NCBI GenBank assembly: GCA_934630485.1
Contig: CAKTWD010000006.1
Location: 1-32,331 of the forward strand
Source: an uncultured Eggerthellaceae bacterium
GTDB taxonomy: Bacteria > Actinomycetota > Coriobacteriia > Coriobacteriales > Eggerthellaceae
Direction of reading: 5' to 3'
DNA length: 32,331 bases
Position numbers and translations under genes: made by a program. The notes beneath the pieces were generated by a model. That model was not told the DNA's origin. It saw only the letters and a list, made by a program, of their open reading frames with translations, and searched no databases. This document shows positions 22,787 through 30,317 of the stretch, one piece after another; within the stretch, counting starts at the first letter, position 1, and every line of letters begins with the position of its first letter.

Positions 22787-24862
22787 ATGGCAGCTCCTGC
22801 TCCCGAACATGTGAGAAACGTGGTCCTTGTCGGCCAAGACGGCGCCGGCAAGACATCGCTCGCTGAGGCGATGCTGCACGTCTCGGGTCGCACTCCTCGA
22901 ATGGGAACGACTCATGACGGGAAATCGTACCTCGATTACGACGAGGAAGAGATCCGGCGCAAGTTCACCATCAGCACCTCCATTGCCCCCATCCCGTACG
23001 GCAATTACAAGATCAACCTTCTTGATACGTCGGGCCACCCTGATTTCATCGGCGACACCATCGCCACCATGTATGCCGCCGAAACGGCGCTGTTCGTGGT
23101 AGACGCCGTTGAAGGTCCGCAGGTCATGACCACCAAGCTGTGGCAGACCGCAGCCGACATGAAAATCTCCCGCGCGGTGTTCATCAATCATATCGACCGC
23201 GAAAACGCCAACTTCGACATTTCCATGGCTACGCTTCATGCGCGTTTCGGTTCTCGTCTGGTTCCTCTTACCATACCGATCGGTGTCCAGGAAGACTTCC
23301 AGGGCGTTGTCGATATCGTTCGCATGAAGGCCCGTTATTTCGACAAGGGTGGCATCGTCGAACGTGTCGAGGATATCCCTGCCGAATACGCCGATGCTGC
23401 GCAGAACGCTCGTGAGCGCCTTGTCGACAACGTTGCCGAGGCTGACGAAGAGCTGATGATGAAGTACCTCGATGGCGAGCCTTTGTCTCAGGAAGAGATC
23501 GAGGACCTGCTGGGCAAGGCCATCAATCAAGAGCTCATCGTTCCCGTTTACGTTGGTTCCACCATCATCAAGCAGGGCATTCAGGGCTTGATGGAAGACA
23601 TCTGCACCTTCTTCCCGCACCCGCGTCAGCATTGCGCGTATGCTCTTGCCGACGATGCGGGCAAGATCTCCATCGACGAGACGGGCGAGCCTGGGGGTTT
23701 CGTGTTCAAGACGGTTGCCGACCAGTTCGTTGGCCGCTTGAGCTACGTCAAGGTCCTCTCTGGCGTGCTTGAACCTGGTCAAGACCTCATCAACGCCCGT
23801 ACGGGCAAGAAAGACAGGGTCGGCCATCTGTACATCATGATGGGCCAGGAGTCCAACGACGTAAAAAGCGCTAAGGCCGGCGATATCATCATCATCCCGA
23901 AGCTCACCGACACGCGCCCGGGCGATACGCTCTCGCTTTCCGGCAAGGTGAAGCTTGCCCCCATGCCCATTCCGACGCCGCAGTATCCTATCGCCATCGA
24001 GGCAGCGAACAAGAAGGAAGAGGACAAGCTCGGCGCCTTCCTCGCCCGCGTTGCCGAGAACGATCCCACGATCTTGGTTCGTCGCGACGAGGAAACCCAC
24101 CAAACCGTTGTTACCACTATGGGCGATGAGCAGATCAACACCATGCTGAATCGCCTGAAGAGCCAGGTTGGCATCGAGGTTAAGATCGTTCCTGTGCGCG
24201 TTCCGTATCGCGAGACCATTCGCACGGTCGCCGAGGCTCAGGGCCGTCATAAGAAGCAGACCGGCGGTTCTGGTCAGTTCGGCGATTGCTGGCTGCGTCT
24301 TGAGCCGAATCCCGGTGGTGGCTACGAGTTCATCGACGAGATCGTCGGTGGCCATATCCCGCGTGCGTACATCCCTGCGGTTGACAAGGGCGTCCGAGAA
24401 GCAATGGCCGAGGGCTTCCTCGCGGGCTATCCTATGGTTGACCTTAAGGCAGCTGTTTACGAGGGCAGCTATCATGCCGTTGACTCGAATGAAATGGCTT
24501 TCAAGACGGCGGCCCGCATTGGCTTTCGCGCCGCATGCGAGAAAGCCCAGCCCGTCTTGCTTGAGCCTATGGCGAATCTTCGCGTAACGGTTTCCGAGGA
24601 ATTCGCCGGCGCGGTGATGGGCGATATCTCTACCAGGCGCGGTCGCATCATCGGCACTGATTCCGCCGATCAGGGCCAGACCGTCATCATTGTGCGCGTG
24701 CCGTATGCCGAGGTCATCACGTACACCCGCGACCTTCGTTCCATGACTCGCGGCAACGGCTCGTACGAGATTGAGGTTGAGGGCTACGAGCAGGCTCCGG
24801 CAGACGTTCAGAAGAAGCTGGTCGAGGCGTATCAGGCTGCACGCGCCGAGGGCAACAAATAG
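22787..24862 (+). CDS. Elongation factor G-like protein (EF-G paralogue)
   Basis: A 691-residue translational GTPase with the five-domain EF-G layout. The P-loop is GQDGAGKT (16-23), the switch region contains RKFTISTSI (58-66), G3 is DTSGHPDF (80-87, Pro replaced by Ser but the catalytic His84 kept), and G4 is NHID (134-137) instead of the usual NKxD. Domain IV carries QTGGSGQFGDCWLRLEP, where the QTGGSGQFG stretch is the EF-G signature. This group of EF-G-like proteins is common next to a normal fusA in actinobacteria and clostridia; the canonical gene is presumably elsewhere. Role is uncertain (translocation, recycling or stress). ATG 22787 is preceded by GGTGG; TTG 22775 would add four residues. 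A strong terminator follows. Confidence 0.88.
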   Translation: MAAPAPEHVRNVVLVGQDGAGKTSLAEAMLHVSGRTPRMGTTHDGKSYLDYDEEEIRRKFTISTSIAPIPYGNYKINLLDTSGHPDFIGDTIATMYAAETALFVVDAVEGPQVMTTKLWQTAADMKISRAVFINHIDRENANFDISMATLHARFGSRLVPLTIPIGVQEDFQGVVDIVRMKARYFDKGGIVERVEDIPAEYADAAQNARERLVDNVAEADEELMMKYLDGEPLSQEEIEDLLGKAINQELIVPVYVGSTIIKQGIQGLMEDICTFFPHPRQHCAYALADDAGKISIDETGEPGGFVFKTVADQFVGRLSYVKVLSGVLEPGQDLINARTGKKDRVGHLYIMMGQESNDVKSAKAGDIIIIPKLTDTRPGDTLSLSGKVKLAPMPIPTPQYPIAIEAANKKEEDKLGAFLARVAENDPTILVRRDEETHQTVVTTMGDEQINTMLNRLKSQVGIEVKIVPVRVPYRETIRTVAEAQGRHKKQTGGSGQFGDCWLRLEPNPGGGYEFIDEIVGGHIPRAYIPAVDKGVREAMAEGFLAGYPMVDLKAAVYEGSYHAVDSNEMAFKTAARIGFRAACEKAQPVLLEPMANLRVTVSEEFAGAVMGDISTRRGRIIGTDSADQGQTVIIVRVPYAEVITYTRDLRSMTRGNGSYEIEVEGYEQAPADVQKKLVEAYQAARAEGNK

Positions 24863-24934
24863 GTCTTGCTGCTAGCTACGCAAAGTTCGTTGCCTGTTGT
24901 CATCGTTGCGCTTGGGCACGAAATCCTTCTTGAG

Positions 24935-24968
24935 GCACCCCATCATACGATGGGGTGCTTTTCTTTTA
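24935..24968 (+). terminator. Terminator of the EF-G-like gene
   Basis: GCACCCCATC (24935-24944) pairs perfectly with GATGGGGTGC (24949-24958), loop ATAC, followed by TTTTCTTTT. Confidence 0.92.
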
Positions 24969-24980
24969 GCCTACTGCAAC

Positions 24981-25009
24981 TTTCCTGGGGCGGCATCAAA
25001 ATGTATGCT
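24981..25009 (+). promoter_or_regulatory. Probable promoter of the ABC exporter operon
   Basis: TTTCCT (24981-24986), a 17-base spacer and TATGCT (25004-25009). The -35 is weak. Transcription would start near 25016, just upstream of the inverted repeat at 25030-25063. Confidence 0.4.
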
Positions 25010-25029
25010 ATGGTGAACATCATACGTCA

Positions 25030-25063
25030 CAACTAACTGTGTTTGTCTGGACACACTTAGTTG
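25030..25063 (+). repeat. 13-bp inverted repeat in the ABC exporter leader
   Basis: CAACTAACTGTGT (25030-25042) and ACACACTTAGTTG (25051-25063) are complementary except for one C-C mismatch, with an eight-base loop. It lies between the likely promoter and the GTG start at 25110. No T run follows. An operator for a dimeric repressor or an RNA hairpin are both possible. Confidence 0.7.
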
Positions 25064-25109
25064 AGCTTGTGCTCGATGTTCATTAATCGGGCTATGAAGA
25101 GGGGTTTTC

Positions 25110-26867
25110 GTGTTCGATAAGAAGTTGCTTGCTTTGGCGCCTGGAGCGCTGCGCAATGTGGTCATTGCGGTTTCATTCATGTGGATAGGCCTTGTTGGCG
25201 ACATATTGCTGGTGCTGGGTGTGGTTGGGTTTCTATCTTTGGTTCTTGGCTCGGCTTTCATTTCTCCGCAGCTTGCCCTTCTTGCCTGCGTTGTTTCGCT
25301 CGTTTTAAAGGCGTTGTCCACGAAGGTTTCTTCTTCGTTCAAGTTCAAGGCAGCTTGCGATGTGAAGCGATCCCTTCGCGAGACGCTGTATCGAAAGTTG
25401 CTTCGAATGGGGCCTGGTTACACCAGGCATGTCAGCACGGCGGATGTCGTTCAAATGGCCGTTGACGGCACCGAGCAGCTGGAGTCGTATTTCGGTCAGT
25501 ATCTGCCGCAGCTGATTTACTCGGTGGTGGCGCCTCTTACGTTGTTCTTGGTCATCGCACCGATTGATCTTGCAACGGCGTTGGTGTTGCTGGTATTCGT
25601 TCCGATGATCCCTTTGATCATCGGTGCTATCCAAGGTTTTGCCCGCAAGCTTTTGGGCAGTTATCTCGATAAGTATGTGACGCTTGGTGACGGATTCCTT
25701 GAGAACCTGCAGGGTCTTTCGACACTTAAGATTTACCGAAGCGACTCGTTGCGTCATAAGGCTATGGATGAGGAATCGGAACGCTTTCGCGTGGTGACCA
25801 TGAAGGTGCTGCGCATGCAACTCAATTCCATCATCGTGATGGACGTCGTGGCGCTTGGTGGCGCGGCTGCGGGAATGATCGTGTGCTTGTTTGCGTTGTC
25901 TTCCGGCAAAGTGACGATGCTTCAGTTCCTGTTCGTTGCTCTAGTTTCCTCGAGCTTCTTCGTCCCCATGCGTCAGCTCGGCTCGTTCTTTCATGTTGCA
26001 ATGAATGGCATGGCTTCTTCTCGGCGCATCTTCAACATGCTTGAATTCCCCGAACCTTCGGGGAAGGTGGCTCGCGTATCTTGCGATTGCCGGCTCGTCA
26101 TGCAGGGCGTTTCGTATTCGTACGATGATCAAACCAATGTGCTTCACGATGTTGATCTGATGGTTCCCGATAAGGGGTTGGTTGGAATCGTCGGAGCCAG
26201 CGGAAGCGGGAAATCGACGATCGCCATGCTGCTTACCGGTGCGGATGATTCGTATAAGGGATCGATTCGCTGCGGCAATGACGAGCTTCGCGAAATCGCT
26301 GCTGACAGCTTGAGCGATTTGGTGACTTATGTTGGATTGAACGCGTACTTGTTCCGCGGCAGCGTGCGCGACAACCTGCTTTTAGCGAAATCCGATGCCA
26401 GCGACGACGAGATGTGGCGGGTGCTCGACGAATGCGCGCTCGGCGCGTTTCTTCGCGCGCAGGAGGGTTTGGACACGCAACTAGAAGGCGAAGCTGCGAA
26501 CTTGTCAGGAGGCCAGCGTCAGCGACTTTCATTGGCGCGGGCGCTCCTTCACGATACGCCGATCTTCATTTTCGACGAGGCCACAAGCAACATCGACGTC
26601 GAAAGCGAAGAGGCCATCATGGCGGTTGTTGGGCGCTTGTCTCAGAACCATGCGGTGATCTGCATTTCCCATCGACTTGCCAATGTGGTTGGCGCGGACG
26701 TCGTTTATGCGATCGATCGCGGATCGGTTGTGGGGCGCGGTACGCACGAGCAGCTTCTTGAGCGCTGCGATACTTACAGCAAGCTATGGGAGCAGCAATC
26801 TGAACTTGAGGCGTTCAGGGTCGCTTCGATTGATGGGCAGACCACGAAAGGAGGTGAGCGCGCATGA
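25110..26867 (+). CDS. ABC exporter, permease-ATPase half, CydD-like
   Basis: A 585-residue half-transporter: a type I exporter membrane domain (about residues 15-310, six hydrophobic segments) fused to an ATPase domain. The Walker A is GASGSGKST (about 363-371), the signature LSGGQRQRLS (about 465-474), Walker B IFIFDEATSNID, and the H-loop CISHRL. The membrane domain resembles CydD, one half of the CydDC exporter of cysteine/glutathione needed for cytochrome bd assembly, though related lantibiotic- and lipid-type exporters look alike. GTG 25110 has GAGGGG upstream. The next gene overlaps it by four bases (ATGA), so the two halves are made together and should form a heterodimer. No cydAB genes are in the window. 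Confidence 0.82.
   Translation: MFDKKLLALAPGALRNVVIAVSFMWIGLVGDILLVLGVVGFLSLVLGSAFISPQLALLACVVSLVLKALSTKVSSSFKFKAACDVKRSLRETLYRKLLRMGPGYTRHVSTADVVQMAVDGTEQLESYFGQYLPQLIYSVVAPLTLFLVIAPIDLATALVLLVFVPMIPLIIGAIQGFARKLLGSYLDKYVTLGDGFLENLQGLSTLKIYRSDSLRHKAMDEESERFRVVTMKVLRMQLNSIIVMDVVALGGAAAGMIVCLFALSSGKVTMLQFLFVALVSSSFFVPMRQLGSFFHVAMNGMASSRRIFNMLEFPEPSGKVARVSCDCRLVMQGVSYSYDDQTNVLHDVDLMVPDKGLVGIVGASGSGKSTIAMLLTGADDSYKGSIRCGNDELREIAADSLSDLVTYVGLNAYLFRGSVRDNLLLAKSDASDDEMWRVLDECALGAFLRAQEGLDTQLEGEAANLSGGQRQRLSLARALLHDTPIFIFDEATSNIDVESEEAIMAVVGRLSQNHAVICISHRLANVVGADVVYAIDRGSVVGRGTHEQLLERCDTYSKLWEQQSELEAFRVASIDGQTTKGGERA
26847..26857 (+). promoter_or_regulatory. Full-consensus ribosome-binding site for the second ABC half
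   Basis: AAAGGAGGTGA lies inside the last codons of the first half-transporter gene, seven bases before the overlapping ATG 26864. It fixes that start and should give strong, coupled translation. Confidence 0.85.
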
Positions 26868-28519
26868 AGCGCAGCGGGTTCGCTGTTATGAAACGGATGA
26901 TCGGCCTGGTGAAACCCTTGGCCGGATATATGGCTCTTGCCGTCACGACGGGCGCGGTAGGGCATTTGTGCGCGACGTTCCTTCCTGTTGTCGCTGTATG
27001 GGTAGCTTGCGATATTGCGACGGGGAAGTTCGTGTTCACGTTGTCGGGTGCTGCGGTCGCTTTGGTGGTTATCGCGATCCTTCGTGGCGTTCTTCATTAT
27101 GTCGAACAGACCTGCAATCACTACATCGCGTTCACGCTGCTCGCGAATATCCGCAGCAGGGTTTTCGGAGCCCTTCGCAAGCTTGCTCCGGCGAAGCTTG
27201 CCGGTGCCGATAAAGGTGACTTGATTTCGCGTCTGACAGCCGATATCGAGCTTCTTGAGGTCTTTTACGCTCATACCATCTCACCGGTCTGCATCGCGGT
27301 TATAACCAGCGTATGCATGGTTGTTTTCTTAGGTTGGTTGCACCCCGTATTCGGATTGGTGGCCCTTGTGGCTTACCTTGCGGTGGGATTGGTCATGCCG
27401 CTGCTCATTAATAGGACAATGGGGACCGTGGGGGTTGAAAGCCGCCAGATGGCGGGCGCGCTTTCCGGCTACGTATTGGATAGCCTTCGCGGTTTGCGCG
27501 AAGTGCTGCAGTTCAATTCGGGTGAGACGCGCGTGAGCGAGCTCAATCGTCTTTCTGATCGGCTTGTTGCCGCGCAGAAACGCCAGAGTGACAAAGGGGC
27601 TACGGGCGCTGCCGCATCGAATGCTGTCGTGATTGCTTTTAGCGTCGCGCAGCTGATCGTGGGCGTTCTATTGTTTCAACGGGGCATGGTTTCGGGCGAG
27701 GCGGTTGTCGTTGCGACGGTGGCCTTATTCAGTTCGTTCGGCCCGACGGTGGCTCTTGCTGCGTTAGGGTCGACATTGCAGGGCACGCTTGCCTCGGGTT
27801 CGCGCGTGCTTGATATTCTTGACGAGGAGCCAGTTGTCGTCGAACAGGTAGACGGCGTCGATGTTTCTTTCGATGGTGCGGAAGCGCGCAATATCGTTTT
27901 CTCATACGACGAAGAGCGGATTCTCGAAAACGTCTCCGTTGAGGTTCGTCCGGGTGAGATTCTTGGGATTGCCGGTAAAAGCGGCAGTGGAAAAAGCACG
28001 TTGTGCAGGTTGTTCATGCGATTTTGGGATCCCGACTCCGGTGAGGTGCGCATCTCAGGCGAAGATCTTCGCGGCGTGAACACGGCTTCGCTTAGGGATA
28101 ACGAGGCTCTTGTCGAGCAGGATACCTTCCTGTTTCACGATACCATTCGCGACAATCTTCTGATCGCCAAGCCAGATGCCAATCAATCTCAGATTGAGGC
28201 GGCGTGCAAGGCGGCCTCTATTCACGACTTCATCCTGACGCTCCCAAAGGGCTACGACACCATGGTTGGCGAATTGGGCGACACGCTTTCGGGTGGCGAG
28301 CGTCAGCGATTGGGTTTGGCGCGCGCGTTCCTTCACGATTCGCCGTTCCTGTTACTCGATGAGCCTACCAGCAATCTCGACTCGCTCAATGAGGCTGCGA
28401 TTTTGAGGAGCCTTGCCAACGAGCATGGCAAGCGCACAGTGATCTTGGTTTCTCATCGGGCGTCAACAATGGGCATTGTTGACCGTCTGATCAGCATGAA
28501 CTCTGGTCGCGTGAGCTAA
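26864..28519 (+). CDS. ABC exporter, permease-ATPase half, CydC-like
   Basis: A 551-residue partner half-transporter: six hydrophobic segments over about residues 18-290, then the ATPase domain with Walker A GKSGSGKST (about 368-376), signature LSGGERQRLG (about 475-484), Walker B FLLLDEPTSNLD and H-loop VSHRA. Both halves appear to have complete ATP-site residues in their own sequences. The membrane domain beginning LVKPLAGYMALAV has the look of CydC. Its start is set by the four-base overlap and by the ideal AAAGGAGGTGA. The thiol-export assignment is inference from overall resemblance. No terminator is visible in the 150 bases after it. Confidence 0.82.
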   Translation: MKRSGFAVMKRMIGLVKPLAGYMALAVTTGAVGHLCATFLPVVAVWVACDIATGKFVFTLSGAAVALVVIAILRGVLHYVEQTCNHYIAFTLLANIRSRVFGALRKLAPAKLAGADKGDLISRLTADIELLEVFYAHTISPVCIAVITSVCMVVFLGWLHPVFGLVALVAYLAVGLVMPLLINRTMGTVGVESRQMAGALSGYVLDSLRGLREVLQFNSGETRVSELNRLSDRLVAAQKRQSDKGATGAAASNAVVIAFSVAQLIVGVLLFQRGMVSGEAVVVATVALFSSFGPTVALAALGSTLQGTLASGSRVLDILDEEPVVVEQVDGVDVSFDGAEARNIVFSYDEERILENVSVEVRPGEILGIAGKSGSGKSTLCRLFMRFWDPDSGEVRISGEDLRGVNTASLRDNEALVEQDTFLFHDTIRDNLLIAKPDANQSQIEAACKAASIHDFILTLPKGYDTMVGELGDTLSGGERQRLGLARAFLHDSPFLLLDEPTSNLDSLNEAAILRSLANEHGKRTVILVSHRASTMGIVDRLISMNSGRVS

Positions 28520-28573
28520 TGGCCCGATCACTTTAAGGTAACCCCTGCACTATCCGATGCGAAAGCGTTAAAG

Positions 28574-28602
28574 TTGTCTCAACGTAGTTTGAAGGGTACT
28601 GA
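28574..28602 (+). promoter_or_regulatory. Possible promoter of the first Rossmann paralogue
   Basis: TTGTCT (28574-28579), a 17-base spacer, and TACTGA (28597-28602). The -10 is poor, so the call is weak. Confidence 0.3.
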
Positions 28603-28669
28603 GGAGCCGATGCGACGGTTCCTTGGTGCCGCATGCAGTCAAGCATGAAGAGACGAAAGGATAGGATCG

Positions 28670-29347
28670 ATGAGCAAGAAAATCGCAGTGATCGCAGCCA
28701 ATAGCCCTTCTGGGCGCCCTATCGTCAAAGAGGCCATCAAAAGGGGCAATGACGTGACGGTGTTCGTGCAGAATGAGAACACCACCATCGCTTCCAAGGT
28801 TGTCCAGAAGCAGTTCATGGACCTTACCAAGGAAGACCTTGCGGGCTTCGATGCAGTGGTTGATGCGGGCGGCGCTTGGACTGACGAGCTCCTGCCGAAT
28901 CACTACGCAGCGCTCTTTCATTTTTGCGACTGCCTTTCTGGCACCGATGCGAAACTCGTCATCGTCGGTGGTGAGGGCACGTCTTACGACGACTCCACCC
29001 TGGCACGCTGGTTTGGCCAGGGCACCGTTCATGAGCACGACGAGTACAATGCTAATCGTGCGATCCTTACCAAGTGGTTTGGCAGCGACTCTTTCATGAG
29101 TGGTCTTGCTCCGTTGGTGGACGATGGTTTCACCGACTCTTTCGGCGATCGCCCCGCAAGCATGGAGTCCGTGTTCGAGGACTTGAAGAAGCGCAAGGAC
29201 GTCAATTGGATTTACATGTCCCCGTCGTGCGACTTCACTGTTGCCGGTCAGTCGGTTGCAGCTTATGACGACTATGCTGTCGACGTTGTTGACGAGATCG
29301 AGTCGGGTATTCATTACCAGCAGCGAATCGGCGTGACGTGCGACTAA
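28670..29347 (+). CDS. NAD(P)-binding Rossmann-like protein, tandem paralogue 1
   Basis: A 225-residue protein of the NAD(P)H-binding atypical SDR/NmrA type. It starts with the Rossmann beta strand KKIAVIAANSPSGRPIVKEA. The usual dinucleotide loop GxxGxxG reads AANSPSG (residues 9-15): only the last glycine remains. The central strand and loop LVIVGGEGTS and the late WIYMSPSCDF recall the SDR family LSPxxxF strand, but the C-terminal half is unusual, ending in YDDYAVDVVDE and GIHYQQRIGVTCD. It is a close relative of the next gene: 49 of the first 60 residues agree. AGAAAGGATAGGA is the ribosome-binding region. Whether it still binds a nucleotide cofactor is unclear, and no function is assigned. 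Confidence 0.75.
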   Translation: MSKKIAVIAANSPSGRPIVKEAIKRGNDVTVFVQNENTTIASKVVQKQFMDLTKEDLAGFDAVVDAGGAWTDELLPNHYAALFHFCDCLSGTDAKLVIVGGEGTSYDDSTLARWFGQGTVHEHDEYNANRAILTKWFGSDSFMSGLAPLVDDGFTDSFGDRPASMESVFEDLKKRKDVNWIYMSPSCDFTVAGQSVAAYDDYAVDVVDEIESGIHYQQRIGVTCD

Positions 29348-29417
29348 CGGCATAACGCCATTCGGCGAACGGTAGGATCCCTTTCGATATCCTTCGATTC
29401 AGCAGCCGAAAGTGGGG

Positions 29418-29423
29418 TACAAT
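29418..29423 (+). promoter_or_regulatory. Probable -10 box of the second Rossmann paralogue
   Basis: TACAAT, a near-consensus -10, stands about 97 bases before the start. No good -35 is seen. The expected leader contains the hairpin GAAACG (29448-29453)/CGTTTC (29472-29477) enclosing CCCTG/CAGGG, so this copy is likely expressed separately from the first. Confidence 0.4.
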
Positions 29424-29519
29424 CCAACTTGTAGGAGAAAGGCGGACGAAACGCAATACCCTGCTTCAGGGCGTTTCTGATGCAAAATCCGGGTTGTCCG
29501 GAAGAGGAAAGGAAAAGGC

Positions 29520-30191
29520 ATGGCAAAGAAGATCGCAGTAATCGCCGCAAATGGTCACTATGGCCGTCCGATAGTCAAAGAGGCCATCAAGCGCGGTAAC
29601 GACGTGACTGTGTTCGTTGTCAACGACAACACCACTGTTGCCTCTCAGGTCGTTAAGAAGGAGCCGATGGATCTTACCAAGGAAGATCTGGCTGGCTTCG
29701 ACGTGGTTATCGATGCCAACGGCATTTGGGCAGATCAGCTTATCGCCAAGCATTTCAAGTATGTCATGCATGTGTGCGATCTGGTTGCCGACACCGACGC
29801 TAAGTTCCTTATCGTTGGCGGCGAGGGCAACTGGCAGGGCGATCCCACCGCAGCTCGTTACTTCGGCGAGGGCGTCGAGCATGTTCACAACGAGTACAGC
29901 AAGGAAGCCATCCTCACCCGCTGGTTTGGTGCAGAATCCCTTAAGGCTGCTGCAAGCGCCACTGATGGCGGTTTCACGGGCGATGCTGCTCTGACCGCTC
30001 ATTCTATGGAGGATGTTTTCGCCGGCCTGCGCCTGCGTAAGGACTGCAACTGGATTTACATGTCCCCCAGCTGCACCTTTAAGGTTGACGGCTATGACGT
30101 TAAGCCTTACGACGACTACGCAACCGACATCGTTGACGAGGCTGAGTCCGGTATCCATTACCAGCAGCGCGTTGGTGCTACCTGCGAGTAA
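29520..30191 (+). CDS. NAD(P)-binding Rossmann-like protein, tandem paralogue 2
   Basis: A 223-residue paralogue of the preceding gene. The dinucleotide loop reads AANGHYG (residues 9-15), keeping two of three glycines and so closer to the functional GxxGxxG than copy 1. Shared blocks are MDLTKEDLAGFD (50-61), a DAKxxIVGGEG strand, RWFG and FAGLRLRKDCNWIYMSPSC, ending in YDDYATDIVDE and SGIHYQQRVGATCE. The C-terminal YQQR block is conserved in both copies. A long purine-rich ribosome-binding region (GAGGAAAGGAAAAGG) suggests strong translation. The separation of 172 bases with its own -10 box, and a strong terminator after it, point to a self-contained gene. The pair arose by tandem duplication and then diverged. 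Confidence 0.78.
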   Translation: MAKKIAVIAANGHYGRPIVKEAIKRGNDVTVFVVNDNTTVASQVVKKEPMDLTKEDLAGFDVVIDANGIWADQLIAKHFKYVMHVCDLVADTDAKFLIVGGEGNWQGDPTAARYFGEGVEHVHNEYSKEAILTRWFGAESLKAAASATDGGFTGDAALTAHSMEDVFAGLRLRKDCNWIYMSPSCTFKVDGYDVKPYDDYATDIVDEAESGIHYQQRVGATCE

Positions 30192-30213
30192 GCAGCATCG
30201 CATATTGATTCTT

Positions 30214-30252
30214 GAAAACCCTGTCCGCAATGAGCGGGCAGGGTTTTCGTGT
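30214..30252 (+). terminator. Terminator after the second Rossmann paralogue
   Basis: GAAAACCCTGTCCGC (30214-30228) pairs with GCGGGCAGGGTTTTC (30234-30248), one G-T pair, loop AATGA. The TTTT is part of the right arm. Confidence 0.85.
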
Positions 30253-30270
30253 CTGAGGGTTTTATGGAAA

Positions 30271-30302
30271 GAAAAAGCCGGCACCTTGGGTAAGTGCCGG
30301 CT
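30271..30302 (-). terminator. Terminator of ettA
   Basis: AGCCGGCAC (30276-30284) is complementary to GTGCCGGCT (30294-30302), loop nine bases. On the minus strand the stem is followed by TTTTTC, so it ends the ettA transcript 16 bases after the stop codon. Confidence 0.88.
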
Positions 30303-30317
30303 GAAAGCGAGTATGAC

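Noticed and set aside
22691..24475. 594-codon open frame on the minus strand opposite the EF-G-like gene
   Set aside because: Same shadow effect; no motif and no ribosome-binding site, while the plus-strand frame has all GTPase motifs.
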